Source: Pseudomonadota bacterium (GTDB taxonomy: Bacteria; Bdellovibrionota; Bacteriovoracia; Bacteriovoracales; Bacteriovoracaceae). Taken from it: DNA of 21,264 nucleotides. The stretch is from positions 1 through 21,264 of the forward strand of contig JAEYUK010000224.1 in assembly GCA_023432655.1 (NCBI GenBank), read 5' to 3'. The position numbers and the translations under genes were made by a program. The first letter of the stretch is position 1. Each line of letters begins with the position of its first letter. Below are positions 1-8,210 of this stretch, in pieces. Under the pieces are notes generated by a model that saw only the letters and a program-made list of their open reading frames with translations, did not search any database and was not told the DNA's origin.

Positions 1-1
1 C

Positions 2-385
2 TATGATGGTGTGTGGAAACCTGAATATGAGAAAAGCATCGAAGTGTTGGTGGGTTGGACTCTACACCAAGATTACCCACGAATCGCCTGGAACGCCGCT
101 TTGACCTCCGATATGGTTTTCACGCAACCTGTAGTCTATGAATTTAAAAACCTGAAAATGCCTACCTTACTCCTTTTGGGAACTCGGGACCGCACGGCGA
201 TTGGAAGAGACCGGGCCCCCTCACCGATGAAAGAGAAAATGGGGCGATATGATTTATTGGGTAAAGAAGTGATTAAAAGCATTCCTCAAGGGACTTTGAT
301 TGAACTACCGGGCATCGGACACATGCCGCAGGTCGAAAATTACGAGCTTTATTGGAAGCATCTAAACACTTACCTTCAGAAGTAA
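2..385 (+). CDS. Alpha/beta hydrolase, C-terminal part (5' end outside window)
   Basis: The reading frame is open to the left edge, with codons beginning at base 2, so the gene starts upstream. The 127 visible residues look like the end of an alpha/beta-hydrolase fold. A beta strand (MPTLLLLGTRD) ends in the likely acid residue of the triad, and GIGHMPQVE carries the likely catalytic histidine about 30 residues from the end. This arrangement is typical of esterases, epoxide hydrolases and lactonases of the family. The nucleophile elbow (G-x-S-x-G) is not in the window, so substrate and class cannot be given. No terminator is visible in the 46 bases before the next gene. Confidence 0.75.
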   Translation, partial: YDGVWKPEYEKSIEVLVGWTLHQDYPRIAWNAALTSDMVFTQPVVYEFKNLKMPTLLLLGTRDRTAIGRDRAPSPMKEKMGRYDLLGKEVIKSIPQGTLIELPGIGHMPQVENYELYWKHLNTYLQK

Positions 386-431
386 GATTTTTAGACTTAC
401 CTATAGGCCTAGGATTTGGTTTAAAGCTTCT

Positions 432-1190
432 ATGAAAAAGATTCTTTTTGCCCTCATTATTACCGTTTCTCTAAATGCTTTTGGGTCGATCTCAATTCTG
501 AGTGATTTGGACGATACAATTAAAATCACTCAATCCAGTGGTGAAGCAGGGGATCTGGTTGGAACCAAGGTGTTCACGGGAATGCCAGGCTTCCTGGCCG
601 CCACCAAAGACTACACTAATGAGCTTCATGTTTTGTCGGCATCTCCTTCCATTATGAGAGGGCACATCAGTAATATTTTTAAAAAATATAGGATTGACGT
701 TAAATCTCTGACTTTAAGAGACGATATTTTTGAAGATAAATTCCAATATAAAGTCCGTGAAATTAAAAAGTTGCTGGAAAAAACAACTGATGATTTCATT
801 TTGATCGGTGATGATCTAGGGGAAGATCCTGAAGTCTATGCAGAAATCAGGCACCTGTACCCCAATCGAATCCTGGCTTCCTACATTCATGTGATTAATG
901 ATCGCTTCATCTCTCACTTAAATCTTACCCGCTTCTATACGACATCCGAATTGTTTCTCCGTGAGTACATTGCCGGAAGGATGCTCCGTTCAAGGGTCTT
1001 AAAAGGTATGGAAGAGGTTATGCAAGAGACACGAATGGAGTTCATTTTCCCTCGAAGAGCTTATTGTCCAAAGACCGACAAGGTCTGGCGCTGGCAGTAT
1101 CAAACCGCCTTTGCGATGGAAGCGATGGTCCTCAGTGATAAATTTCTTGATTACTGTGGACTAAGACAGTCGGCTATAATTATCCCGTAA
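432..1190 (+). CDS. Secreted App1-like (DUF2183) HAD-type phosphatase
   Basis: The 252-residue protein has a signal peptide (about residues 1-18, cleavage near AFG/SIS). It carries HAD-superfamily motifs in the arrangement of the App1 phosphatidate phosphatase catalytic domain: SDLDDTIK (D25, D27, D28), LSASP (68-72), a lysine in FQYKV (K107) and GDDLGEDP (126-133). The family dephosphorylates phosphatidate or related phosphoesters. Here the signal peptide puts the enzyme outside the cytoplasm, so any substrate is periplasmic, outer-membrane or external. Residues after 160 have no motif I recognise. No Shine-Dalgarno sequence precedes ATG 432. A TTTAAA lies at 420-425, so a leaderless transcript or weak initiation is possible. 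Fold assignment is firm; the exact substrate is inference. Confidence 0.78.
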   Translation: MKKILFALIITVSLNAFGSISILSDLDDTIKITQSSGEAGDLVGTKVFTGMPGFLAATKDYTNELHVLSASPSIMRGHISNIFKKYRIDVKSLTLRDDIFEDKFQYKVREIKKLLEKTTDDFILIGDDLGEDPEVYAEIRHLYPNRILASYIHVINDRFISHLNLTRFYTTSELFLREYIAGRMLRSRVLKGMEEVMQETRMEFIFPRRAYCPKTDKVWRWQYQTAFAMEAMVLSDKFLDYCGLRQSAIIIP

Positions 1191-1254
1191 AGGGCCTTCA
1201 TTCCTTTTTCCAGTCTGCTAGTATAGATACTGCAAACAGTTAAAAGGAATGGTA

Positions 1255-2703
1255 ATGGATCTCACAAATCTTATCTCTCAAGAAGAGTTAATTAAACGCA
1301 GCTCTGAAATTAAAAAAGTATTTTTCTATCGTATCTGTGGAGCTGGTATGGGGCCAGCCGCAGTTTTAGTGAAGCAAGCAGGCTTTGATGTTCATGGTGC
1401 TGACTCCGCTTATTATCCTCCCATGAGTACCTTCCTGGAAACAACAGGCATTCCACTCTTTAAACTCGAAGAAGCAACACCAGAATTTTTAAAGCAATAT
1501 GATTTAATTGTCGTTGGGAATTCTGTTTCCGGAAAATCTGAAGCTGCGCGGATGCTTGAGAAAGTTGGCGTACCATTTACCTCTTTTCCTTCGGCATTAG
1601 GTTCTTTAGTCCTCAAAGAAAAAAATGTAGTTGGCATTGCCGGAACACATGGCAAAACAACGACTACTTACTTCATGACTCAAATGCTGGAGAAGCTGGG
1701 ACAAAACCCTGGTTATCTGGTGGGTGGAATTATTGAAGGACGTCAGCCTGCAAAGTTAGGCGATAAGTATTTTGTCATTGAAAGTGATGAATACGATTCT
1801 GCTTACTTTCACAAAATTTCAAAATTCAGACTGTATGAACTGAAGAATATGATTCTTACATCACTTGAATATGATCACGCTGATATCTTTTCTTCGGTTG
1901 AAAAAATTGAAGATGAATTTCGAGATGTTATCCCTGGAATGAAGTCCACTCTGATTTTTAATCAGGAGTACGCTTCGGCCATGAAACTGTATCATGAGTA
2001 TCAAGGAAAAAATCCTTCACAGAAATGGTATCTCTACGGCGAAGGCTCAGAGATGGGGCCGCATGATGTAAAAAGTTTCGAGAATGGCTCAACCTTCACT
2101 CTTAACTGGCAAGGTGAGAAGATTTCCTTTTCTTCAAGTGTCGTCGGTCAGCACAACGTTTTGAATATTTCGAGTTGTATAATCTATCTACTCTCGGAAG
2201 GTTTTAGTGTATCAGAAGTGCAGAAAGCGGCCCTTGAAATCGGTATGGTAAAACGCCGTCAGGAAGTTCGCGGAACTTACCAGGACATGGTGGTGGTTGA
2301 CGACTTCGCCCATCATCCCCGCGCTATTACAGTCACCTTAGATGCGATTCGTGCTCGTTTTAAAGATAAAAAAATCATTACTGTCTTTGAACCTATTTCG
2401 GCCACTGCCCGGAGTTCTATCTTTCAAAATGAATTCCGTGATTCACTGGCCTTATCTGACAAGGTCATTGTAGCTCAGGCCGGTATTCCGACGACTGCTT
2501 TAGGTGGTAAGGATCTTGATGTTGCCCAGCTGGCACGGGAAATTTCTGAGAAAGGGAAGCCGGCGATTAGTGTCTCCAAACTAGAAGACCTTAGGCATTA
2601 CATTGACGAGTTCTCAGAGAAGAACTCAGTATTACTTGTTCTAAGTAATCGCACCTGTTTAGGACTTTGGGAGTCGAATTTTGTTAAAGAACTTAAGCAC
2701 TAG
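1255..2703 (+). CDS. mpl: UDP-N-acetylmuramate:L-alanyl-gamma-D-glutamyl-meso-diaminopimelate ligase
   Basis: This cytoplasmic Mur-ligase-family enzyme recycles peptidoglycan by joining the released tripeptide to UDP-MurNAc with ATP. Numbering is from ATG 1255 (482 residues). The N-terminal dinucleotide-type loop CGAGMGP is near 28-34, the ATP loop GTHGKTTT at 130-137, ESDEYDSAYF at 176-185 and EYDHADIF at 205-212; the last two mark Mpl rather than MurC. DDFAHHPRA starts at 349. An ATG at 1249 is also in frame, but AAAAGGA (1242-1248) abuts it directly, while it sits six bases before ATG 1255, so the later start is preferred. A TATAGATACT stretch (1222-1231) may be the -10 region. The 3' end overlaps the next gene by 23 bases. 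Confidence 0.9.
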   Translation: MDLTNLISQEELIKRSSEIKKVFFYRICGAGMGPAAVLVKQAGFDVHGADSAYYPPMSTFLETTGIPLFKLEEATPEFLKQYDLIVVGNSVSGKSEAARMLEKVGVPFTSFPSALGSLVLKEKNVVGIAGTHGKTTTTYFMTQMLEKLGQNPGYLVGGIIEGRQPAKLGDKYFVIESDEYDSAYFHKISKFRLYELKNMILTSLEYDHADIFSSVEKIEDEFRDVIPGMKSTLIFNQEYASAMKLYHEYQGKNPSQKWYLYGEGSEMGPHDVKSFENGSTFTLNWQGEKISFSSSVVGQHNVLNISSCIIYLLSEGFSVSEVQKAALEIGMVKRRQEVRGTYQDMVVVDDFAHHPRAITVTLDAIRARFKDKKIITVFEPISATARSSIFQNEFRDSLALSDKVIVAQAGIPTTALGGKDLDVAQLAREISEKGKPAISVSKLEDLRHYIDEFSEKNSVLLVLSNRTCLGLWESNFVKELKH

Positions 2704-4408
2704 ATTAACTTTTCTTCTTACGCTTACCCTTAGCTTTCAGTCCTGTGCCCACTCAGTGAAGTGGGAAGGGGAGATGAAAACGCACGTAAAGACGTATGAG
2801 AAGGCGTTGAAAGATTTTAATACTAAAATCTGTGTTCCTAAAGCTGAGAGTATCTTTGAGCAATACCTTAAAGATTATCGGGGAACCGGATATTGGATCC
2901 CCGAGCTTAATGAAGACGTTGATGTCGAAACAATTAAGTCTTTGTTGCCGGTGATGAAGAAGAAACTCGCCTGGATTAAAAATCAAAAGGCCGAAGTTAA
3001 AAAGAAAGGTCTGCCTCGTCCAGAGGTGATTAACAGCACTAAATCAGTTTTAAAACGTCTTTTGGAGCTTAAGAAGTTTGAATTAACTGATGATGAGAAG
3101 AAGAAAGTCAGCTCGAGGAAAGAATCGCTCAAACTTTTAGCAGTTCTCCTGAAAAACTACGAAGATCTCGTTTCGAAAGTGTCATTCTTATCTAATTTTC
3201 AATACCCGGTTGATCACCTGAAAAATAGAAAAGTTTATGATGGGTTCCGCGAAAAAGAAGATACTGAGTCTAAGAAGATATCGAACTATACCTTCCTTTA
3301 CCGAAAGCTACTGGAAGACGGGGCCTATAATAAAGATCGTACTGGTTCAGATATTTACCTTCGAACCACCATCGATACCCTCCATTTTGAATTAAATACA
3401 TTTGGCTTCTATCTTACTGAAGATGCCCGATATGATCTGGATTTCGTCCTGGAGAGAATTCATTCGGAACTCTCTAGAGGCAAAGACCGTATTTTAGAGC
3501 GTCTCGGAGAATGGGAGGATCGTACTCAAAGGGCGGTAGATTTTTATCGTTCTCTGACTCTTCCGGAAAATCAGGTTCCATTAATTGCCGGGGATAGAAC
3601 CAGCACGCCAAACAGGGCCTTAATACGTGAGCACAACGCTGCCACTAATCGTTTGAAAGAGTTCGTTTATAAGAAGCAAGCCGAGGTTTATAAATACTGG
3701 CTTAACCAGCCGGAACTCCCAAGGGCCATCTTCGTCTTGGAAACTATTCTGATTAATGAAGTGGGACCAGTAGACGGGGATGAAGCGCTGGAACGTATGG
3801 ATGTTGCCCGGGTGGTAATGAATCGTTTGGATAAGCCTAAATATCTCTCAATAGGTAAAAAAGAGTTTATCTATCCTTATTTGAAAAAAGTGACGACTGA
3901 CTTTTACCTTGAAAACGAAAAGTGGCTGAATGCCCTTTTTAAACAGGGAGAATTTTCTTTCACTTATTATTATATGTCTGGTGTAGCAAAAATTTTCTGC
4001 CCGGATATGTCTCCTTCGGCCAAGCGTCTTCGAAAAAAGAACGTTGAAATTGCTCTTCAAGTTTTGAAGGAGCCTGAGACTTCTTTTAAAACCACCAGGT
4101 ATTTTTCTCGTGCCAGTATGATTGGAAGAATCCATATGGATAGTGTGTGGGATGATTATGTCCCTTATCCGGAGCGACCTGGACTTCTGGCCCGGGATCA
4201 AAAAAAGCTGTCAGCTCTCTTCAAGAAGGGGCAGTATACTTATCTCTATTCTTTTAAAGATCCGGCCTTTGATGTCTATCAAGTCGTAGAAATTGAAGGA
4301 AAAAATTATGCGATTGGGGATAAAAATGGCGTTCAGCTCTTTTTTTCCCATAGGAATCCCCACTATTTTAAATATTTTACGAAAATAGTTCCCAACGCCG
4401 TCAAATAA
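2681..4408 (+). CDS. Probable lipoprotein with SleB-like cell-wall hydrolase C-terminal domain
   Basis: The 575-residue protein starts at TTG 2681, seven bases after GGGAG (2669-2673) inside the end of mpl. A hydrophobic signal ends in SFQSC (C22), a loose lipobox, so outer-membrane or periplasmic anchoring is likely. Residues 30-340 are charged and mostly helical, without a recognised domain. From about 345 the layout resembles the SleB/CwlJ-type hydrolase domain: helix with glutamate (ILINEVGP, E360), VARVVMNRLD, QGEFSF (422-427), an alanine/leucine helix, then TTRYFSRASM (471-480). In that family the glutamate is the candidate catalytic residue in glycan-strand cleavage. The 23-base overlap with mpl suggests co-translation with murein recycling. 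The domain call is by eye and could be wrong; the whole protein is much longer than a usual SleB. Confidence 0.55.
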   Translation: MLKNLSTRLTFLLTLTLSFQSCAHSVKWEGEMKTHVKTYEKALKDFNTKICVPKAESIFEQYLKDYRGTGYWIPELNEDVDVETIKSLLPVMKKKLAWIKNQKAEVKKKGLPRPEVINSTKSVLKRLLELKKFELTDDEKKKVSSRKESLKLLAVLLKNYEDLVSKVSFLSNFQYPVDHLKNRKVYDGFREKEDTESKKISNYTFLYRKLLEDGAYNKDRTGSDIYLRTTIDTLHFELNTFGFYLTEDARYDLDFVLERIHSELSRGKDRILERLGEWEDRTQRAVDFYRSLTLPENQVPLIAGDRTSTPNRALIREHNAATNRLKEFVYKKQAEVYKYWLNQPELPRAIFVLETILINEVGPVDGDEALERMDVARVVMNRLDKPKYLSIGKKEFIYPYLKKVTTDFYLENEKWLNALFKQGEFSFTYYYMSGVAKIFCPDMSPSAKRLRKKNVEIALQVLKEPETSFKTTRYFSRASMIGRIHMDSVWDDYVPYPERPGLLARDQKKLSALFKKGQYTYLYSFKDPAFDVYQVVEIEGKNYAIGDKNGVQLFFSHRNPHYFKYFTKIVPNAVK

Positions 4409-4421
4409 TCAAAATTTCTTT

Positions 4422-4450
4422 TTGATAAATTGCATCAACCGCGGTATAAA
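4422..4450 (+). promoter_or_regulatory. Sigma-70-type promoter of metK
   Basis: TTGATA (4422-4427), a 17-base spacer and TATAAA (4445-4450) form a near-consensus housekeeping promoter about 50 bases before metK. An inverted repeat CCGCG-N8-CGCGG (4439-4456) straddles the -10 box and could be an operator or chance. A 7-bp AT-rich inverted repeat (4408-4426) just after the upstream gene overlaps the -35 box and may be a weak terminator. The remaining leader is too short for a SAM riboswitch. Confidence 0.7.
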
Positions 4451-4500
4451 TCGCGGCTACCACTAGATTATTATTTATTTAGATATAAGGAGCTACGCTT

Positions 4501-5664
4501 ATGTTGAAAGATTATATGTTTACTTCTGAGTCAGTTACTGAAGGTCATCCGGACAAAATCGCCGACCAAGTTTCTGATGCCATTTTAGATGCCATGCTAA
4601 CTCAGGACCCAAAGTCACGCGTAGCTTGTGAAACTCTTATCACTACTGGTCTAGTTGTAGTTGCAGGTGAGATCACGACTGGTGCCAACGTTGATATTAA
4701 CGAAACCGTTCGTAAAACAATTAGAAAAATTGGTTACGATCACTCTGATAAGGGCTTCGATGCTAATACATGTGGTGTAACTGTTGCTGTTGGAAAGCAG
4801 TCTCAGGATATCGCTCAAGGTGTTAACGAAGGCGAAGGAAAGTTCCTTGATCAAGGTGCTGGCGACCAAGGTCTTATGTTTGGCTACGCTATCAACGAAA
4901 CTGAATCTTTCATGCCAATGACAATTGATCTTTCTCACAGACTGGCCAAGCGTCTTTCTGAAATCCGTCACAACGGAATTGCAAAAGATCTTCGCGCTGA
5001 TGGTAAGACTCAAGTTACGGCCCAATACGTAGACGGAAAACTTTCTCGTCTGGATGCTATCGTAGTATCTACTCAGCACGCTGAGAGCATGACTCAAAAA
5101 CAAATCGAAGAAGTTATCATGGAAGAAGTCATTAAGAAGACTGTTCCAGCTGACCTTATCGATAAAAATACAAAATACTTCATCAACCCAACTGGCCGTT
5201 TTGTTATTGGCGGACCAATGGGGGATGCTGGTCTTACAGGTCGTAAAATCATCGTTGATACTTATGGTGGTCACGGCGCTCACGGCGGCGGTGCTTTCTC
5301 TGGTAAAGATCCTTCAAAAGTTGACCGTTCAGCTGCCTATGCTGCCCGTCACATCGCTAAGAACGTTGTAGCTGCTGGTCTTGCTGATCGCGCTCTCGTT
5401 CAAGTTGCTTACGCCATTGGTGTAGCTAAGCCTATGTCACTTCTTATCGATACTTTCGGTACTGCTAAAGTTGATGAAGCTAAGTTAACTGTTGCGATCA
5501 ACGAACTTTTTGACATGAGACCAAAGGCCATCATTCAGCGCCTTGATCTTCTTCGCCCGATTTATTCTGAAACTGCAGCTTACGGTCATTTCGGTCGTAC
5601 TTCAGCTCAGGGCTTTACTTGGGAAAAGCTTGATATGGTTGATGCTCTGAAAGGTTTTTTCTAA
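4501..5664 (+). CDS. metK: S-adenosylmethionine synthetase
   Basis: MetK makes S-adenosylmethionine, the main methyl donor, from ATP and methionine in the cytoplasm. At 387 residues it has the usual family length. It carries EGHPDK (14-19) near the N-terminus, [12 protein letters not shown] near residue 118, and the glycine-rich [16 protein letters not shown] stretch near 262, all hallmarks of the ATP/phosphate/metal site. AAGGAG lies just upstream of ATG 4501. Codons are strongly biased to forms such as GTT, GCT, CGT and TTC, fitting high expression. It stands alone between its own promoter and a strong terminator. Confidence 0.98.
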   Translation: MLKDYMFTSESVTEGHPDKIADQVSDAILDAMLTQDPKSRVACETLITTGLVVVAGEITTGANVDINETVRKTIRKIGYDHSDKGFDANTCGVTVAVGKQSQDIAQGVNEGEGKFLDQGAGDQGLMFGYAINETESFMPMTIDLSHRLAKRLSEIRHNGIAKDLRADGKTQVTAQYVDGKLSRLDAIVVSTQHAESMTQKQIEEVIMEEVIKKTVPADLIDKNTKYFINPTGRFVIGGPMGDAGLTGRKIIVDTYGGHGAHGGGAFSGKDPSKVDRSAAYAARHIAKNVVAAGLADRALVQVAYAIGVAKPMSLLIDTFGTAKVDEAKLTVAINELFDMRPKAIIQRLDLLRPIYSETAAYGHFGRTSAQGFTWEKLDMVDALKGFF

Positions 5665-5675
5665 TCATTAAAATT

Positions 5676-5702
5676 AAGCCCTCTTCGGAGGGCTTTTTTT
5701 TA
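5676..5702 (+). terminator. Rho-independent terminator after metK
   Basis: A perfect 8-bp stem AAGCCCTC/GAGGGCTT (5676-5683 with 5688-5695) is closed by the stable tetraloop TTCG and runs into eight or more T residues. It is 11 bases after the metK stop. Confidence 0.95.
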
Positions 5703-5736
5703 CCTATAAAACTTATTTCGATTTAAACTAGCATCT

Positions 5737-5967
5737 ATGCAGGAAATCTATTTTCTCGCTCGCCACACTCCATTTTGGGCCGTGCCCTTGATCTTGATGG
5801 GGGGAGAGTTCGCTTATTTATTGTGGTTAAAAAAGAAAAAGGCTTCGGCCACACTTTGTTTAATCATCATGCTATTTGGTTGTTTTTCGACCGGCTTTTA
5901 TATTTGGGCCGGAGGCCCTGAGAAGTCCGTGAAAGTTATCAAAAAGATGCATCGCGATCTAAATTAA
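5737..5967 (+). CDS. Small two-helix membrane protein of unknown function
   Basis: The 76-residue protein has two hydrophobic segments (about 13-30 and 38-58) separated by a KKKK stretch, predicting an inner-membrane hairpin with the basic loop in the cytoplasm and a short basic tail. No family is recognised. There is no Shine-Dalgarno sequence. TAAACT (5724-5729) lies seven bases before ATG 5737, where a -10 box would sit for a leaderless mRNA. The gene follows the metK terminator, so it needs its own promoter. Coding status rests on length, sensible topology and its place between two regulated genes. Confidence 0.6.
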   Translation: MQEIYFLARHTPFWAVPLILMGGEFAYLLWLKKKKASATLCLIIMLFGCFSTGFYIWAGGPEKSVKVIKKMHRDLN

Positions 5968-5979
5968 CACCTCGTCAAA

Positions 5980-6054
5980 AATTGTCTTACAATTGACACC
6001 TACAAAATAAGTTTAGGAAATCATTACGAAAAGGTGGGGTCTGAAAATTGACAC
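5980..6054. repeat. Operator-like repeats upstream of the response regulator
   Basis: A perfect inverted repeat AATTGT-CTT-ACAATT (5980-5994) overlaps the first of two direct repeats AATTGACAC (5991-5999 and 6046-6054), whose starts are 55 bases apart. Both direct repeats contain the -35-like TTGACA. The second fits a promoter; the first has no good -10 partner, so it may be a binding site or a relic promoter. Confidence 0.4.
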
Positions 6055-6077
6055 TAAGACTCGGTCTTTAGTAAATT
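6048..6077 (+). promoter_or_regulatory. Probable promoter of the sigma-54 response regulator gene
   Basis: TTGACA (6048-6053) is followed after 18 bases by TAAATT (6072-6077), about 20 bases before ATG 6097. The spacer holds the inverted repeat AAGAC-TCG-GTCTT (6056-6068), which could be an operator. AAGACT (6056-6061) also matches AGTCTT (6078-6083). Confidence 0.5.
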
Positions 6078-6096
6078 AGTCTTCACCGGAGGACCT

Positions 6097-7611
6097 ATGG
6101 ACGATATGAATTTCCTTCATCAAAGCTTTGATGGATCACTTCTTACGAACTTTCCGCCTATCATTATCGTTGAAGACGATAAGCTTTTGGGCCTGTCCAT
6201 TAAAAAATATCTGGAACAAACTCTTAAATTAAAAGTCCTGCTTTTTTCTAGTTCAGAAGATTGTTTAAACTACTTCTCAAATGAGCACATTAAAGAGAAT
6301 CCTTTCTGTCTGGTGACAGACATTAGTTTAGAGCAGGGTTCAGATGGTCTCCTCTTAATTGATATCCTAAAAGATCGTGGCTTTGAATTCGTGTCGATTG
6401 CCATGACCGGCTTTGCTTCGGTTGAAACTGCTATTGCCGCTACTAAGAAGGGCGTTTTCCATTATTTGACCAAACCCTTTGAGCTCGAAAACCTAAAAAA
6501 ACTCATTATTCAGGCCCTCCAAACCAAGCTTTCTACTGTTTTCCCGAAAGAAATAGTTAGTGAGGGAGAGGGAATCTTTGGAAATTCTGAGCGCACACGA
6601 CTTCCTTCAAAATTAAGAATTGAACGTCCTACAGTTGAAGATTCTTTTGAAGGAATGATTGGACGCTCTAAGGCGATGAAAGACGTTTTTGAACGCATTT
6701 CTCGCGTTGCTAAGACTGACTCCACCATATTGATTATGGGACCATCTGGGACAGGGAAGGAGCTGGTTGCTTCGGCCATCCACCGTCTTTCAGGTCGCAG
6801 CCAAAAGAACCGGGTTTCCGTAAACTGCGGAGCTATTCCTGGTGAACTTCTAGAGAGTGAACTCTTTGGTCACGTTAAAGGTGCTTTCACAGGCGCTATA
6901 TCGAACCGTAAAGGCCGTTTTGAGATGGCCCATGGGGGAACCATCTTCCTGGATGAAATTGGTGATATGCCTCAGTTACTTCAGGTTAAACTCCTCCGGG
7001 TTCTTCAAGAGCGACAAATAGAACCGGTTGGCTCATCAGAGTCAGTCGATATTGACGTTAGAGTTATTGCCGCCACTCACCGCGATCTGGAAAAGGCCGT
7101 ACAGGAAGGAAAATTTCGGGAAGATCTATTCTACCGTTTAAATGTTATTCCCATTAAAATGCCGGCCCTTAAAGATCGACGTGAAGATATCCCACTTTTA
7201 ATTTCTCACTTTCTGGACCGTTTTGTATCTGCGGATAGATCTAACGAAATTAGCTTTGCGCCTCTTACGATGGATCTTTTAATGGGATTTGACTGGCCCG
7301 GTAACGTTCGCGAATTAGAGAACGTCATTGAAAGATTGGTGATTTTAAGAGGGGGAAATGAAATTCTTCCGGAGGATTTGCCTGCGAAAATTTTCCGCTC
7401 TAACCCTCTTGCCACCAACCAGTATAAGACACTTTTTGAGCTACCTGAAGTCGGAGTCGATTTAAAGCAGATTCTTTCGGATATTGAAGACTCACTTATC
7501 CGCCAGGCCATGAATCGTACACAGGGGAATAAAAACCAGGCATCAAAACTTCTGGCGCTTAATAGAACGACTTTAATCGAAAAGATGAAAAAGAAAAATT
7601 TAGAAATCTGA
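6097..7611 (+). CDS. Sigma-54-dependent response regulator, NtrC family
   Basis: The 504-residue protein has three complete parts. The receiver domain (about 21-140) has acidic residues D27 and D28, phosphorylation site D75 (VTDIS), T104 and K126 (LTKPF). The AAA+ sigma-54 interaction domain (about 185-425) has Walker A GPSGTGKE (215-222), GAFTGA (262-267) and Walker B FLDEI (D286, E287). A Fis-type helix-turn-helix is at the C-terminus (NKNQASKLLALNRTTLIEKM). It should activate sigma-54 promoters when phosphorylated. No histidine kinase is adjacent, so it is an orphan here, and its targets are unknown. Flagellar genes 4.5 kb away are one possibility, as with FlrC/FleR-type regulators, but nothing here proves it. 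GGAGG (6088-6092) precedes ATG 6097 by four bases. Confidence 0.93.
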   Translation: MDDMNFLHQSFDGSLLTNFPPIIIVEDDKLLGLSIKKYLEQTLKLKVLLFSSSEDCLNYFSNEHIKENPFCLVTDISLEQGSDGLLLIDILKDRGFEFVSIAMTGFASVETAIAATKKGVFHYLTKPFELENLKKLIIQALQTKLSTVFPKEIVSEGEGIFGNSERTRLPSKLRIERPTVEDSFEGMIGRSKAMKDVFERISRVAKTDSTILIMGPSGTGKELVASAIHRLSGRSQKNRVSVNCGAIPGELLESELFGHVKGAFTGAISNRKGRFEMAHGGTIFLDEIGDMPQLLQVKLLRVLQERQIEPVGSSESVDIDVRVIAATHRDLEKAVQEGKFREDLFYRLNVIPIKMPALKDRREDIPLLISHFLDRFVSADRSNEISFAPLTMDLLMGFDWPGNVRELENVIERLVILRGGNEILPEDLPAKIFRSNPLATNQYKTLFELPEVGVDLKQILSDIEDSLIRQAMNRTQGNKNQASKLLALNRTTLIEKMKKKNLEI

Positions 7612-7618
7612 ATCTAAA

Positions 7619-7648
7619 CTTTAGTGCTCCTCAAGTGGAGCACTAAAG
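7619..7648 (+). terminator. Hairpin after the response regulator gene
   Basis: A perfect 12-bp stem CTTTAGTGCTCC/GGAGCACTAAAG (7619-7630 with 7637-7648) has a six-base loop and lies 7 bases after the stop codon. No T-tract follows on the plus strand, so it may be an imperfect terminator or an mRNA 3' end stabiliser. Confidence 0.6.
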
Positions 7649-7744
7649 ATGCTACAAAGAACCATCATCCACTTTCTATTTATATATTCAACCAAAGTAA
7701 CAATCACAATAATTCGGCTTCCAATAATTACTCAGGAGGTCATT

Positions 7745-8161
7745 ATGAAAAAACTCGCTTTGTTTACAGGACTATTTGCTTCTCTCGCAGTATCCGCCGG
7801 TGAAATTTTAGTTATGGATCTTCCATCGAACAAAATTTCAAATGGCCACGTAACGACTCGATTTGAAATTAATCACCATGATGGCACAGCAGGTGTCGTT
7901 GCGACTCTTACTAAACGCCACCCTGGTCGTGGCGGCGGTCATACAACCACCAAGCATTTTGAAAAAATGGTTCCTGAGCTATCCATGCAAGGTGACTCCT
8001 TCTTATTGAATGTTGAGGGTCAATCAATCCTTTGTGGAACGATGGGAGAAAGCAGAGTGTTTCGTCGTCCTGTCTTAAAGCTTAATGGTAACTGTGATCT
8101 TGTTACAAAACGAATAAGTAGCAGTGAAGGCAGAAGATTCCAATTATATATCCGCTACTAG
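7745..8161 (+). CDS. Small secreted protein, paralog A (unknown family)
   Basis: The 138-residue protein has a signal peptide (about 1-18, cleavage VSA/GE). The mature part is probably beta-rich, with two cysteines (C97 in LCGTMG, C117 in LNGNC) that are conserved in the neighbouring paralog and could form a disulfide. By hand alignment it is about 54% identical to the protein at 8633-9046, with one single-residue gap. It differs by a glycine/histidine-rich patch (GRGGGHTTTKH, 61-71). I do not recognise a family. The frame is open back to an ATG at 7649, but AGGAGG (7734-7739) sits five bases before ATG 7745 and the signal peptide begins there, so 7745 is the start. The region 7649-7744 is then leader and promoter; no clear -35/-10 pair was found. 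Confidence 0.85.
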   Translation: MKKLALFTGLFASLAVSAGEILVMDLPSNKISNGHVTTRFEINHHDGTAGVVATLTKRHPGRGGGHTTTKHFEKMVPELSMQGDSFLLNVEGQSILCGTMGESRVFRRPVLKLNGNCDLVTKRISSSEGRRFQLYIRY

Positions 8162-8168
8162 CGGCATC

Positions 8169-8204
8169 AAGACTGCCTCCCTAAGAGAGGCAGTCTTACT
8201 TTCT
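8169..8204 (+). terminator. Terminator after paralog A
   Basis: A perfect 11-bp stem AAGACTGCCTC/GAGGCAGTCTT (8169-8179 with 8187-8197) has a seven-base loop and is followed by a T-rich stretch. It begins eight bases after the stop codon, so paralog A is probably transcribed alone. Confidence 0.85.
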
Positions 8205-8210
8205 TCAAGA

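Noticed and set aside
401..414. Overlapping palindromes CCTATAGG, TAGGCCTA and CCTAGG
   Set aside because: They are short and chained by the same four-base unit, with no hairpin loop or neighbouring feature to give them meaning.
4451..4500. SAM riboswitch in the metK leader
   Set aside because: The leader after the promoter is only about 45 bases with no strong stems or conserved riboswitch core.
4651..5283. 210-codon minus-strand ORF inside metK
   Set aside because: It is a shadow of the strongly codon-biased metK gene, with Ser/Asn/Phe-rich composition and no start signals.
7649..7744. Upstream extension of paralog A to an ATG at 7649
   Set aside because: The ATG abuts the terminator hairpin, has no ribosome binding site, and would put 32 residues before a clear signal peptide. 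ATG 7745 has AGGAGG at proper spacing.
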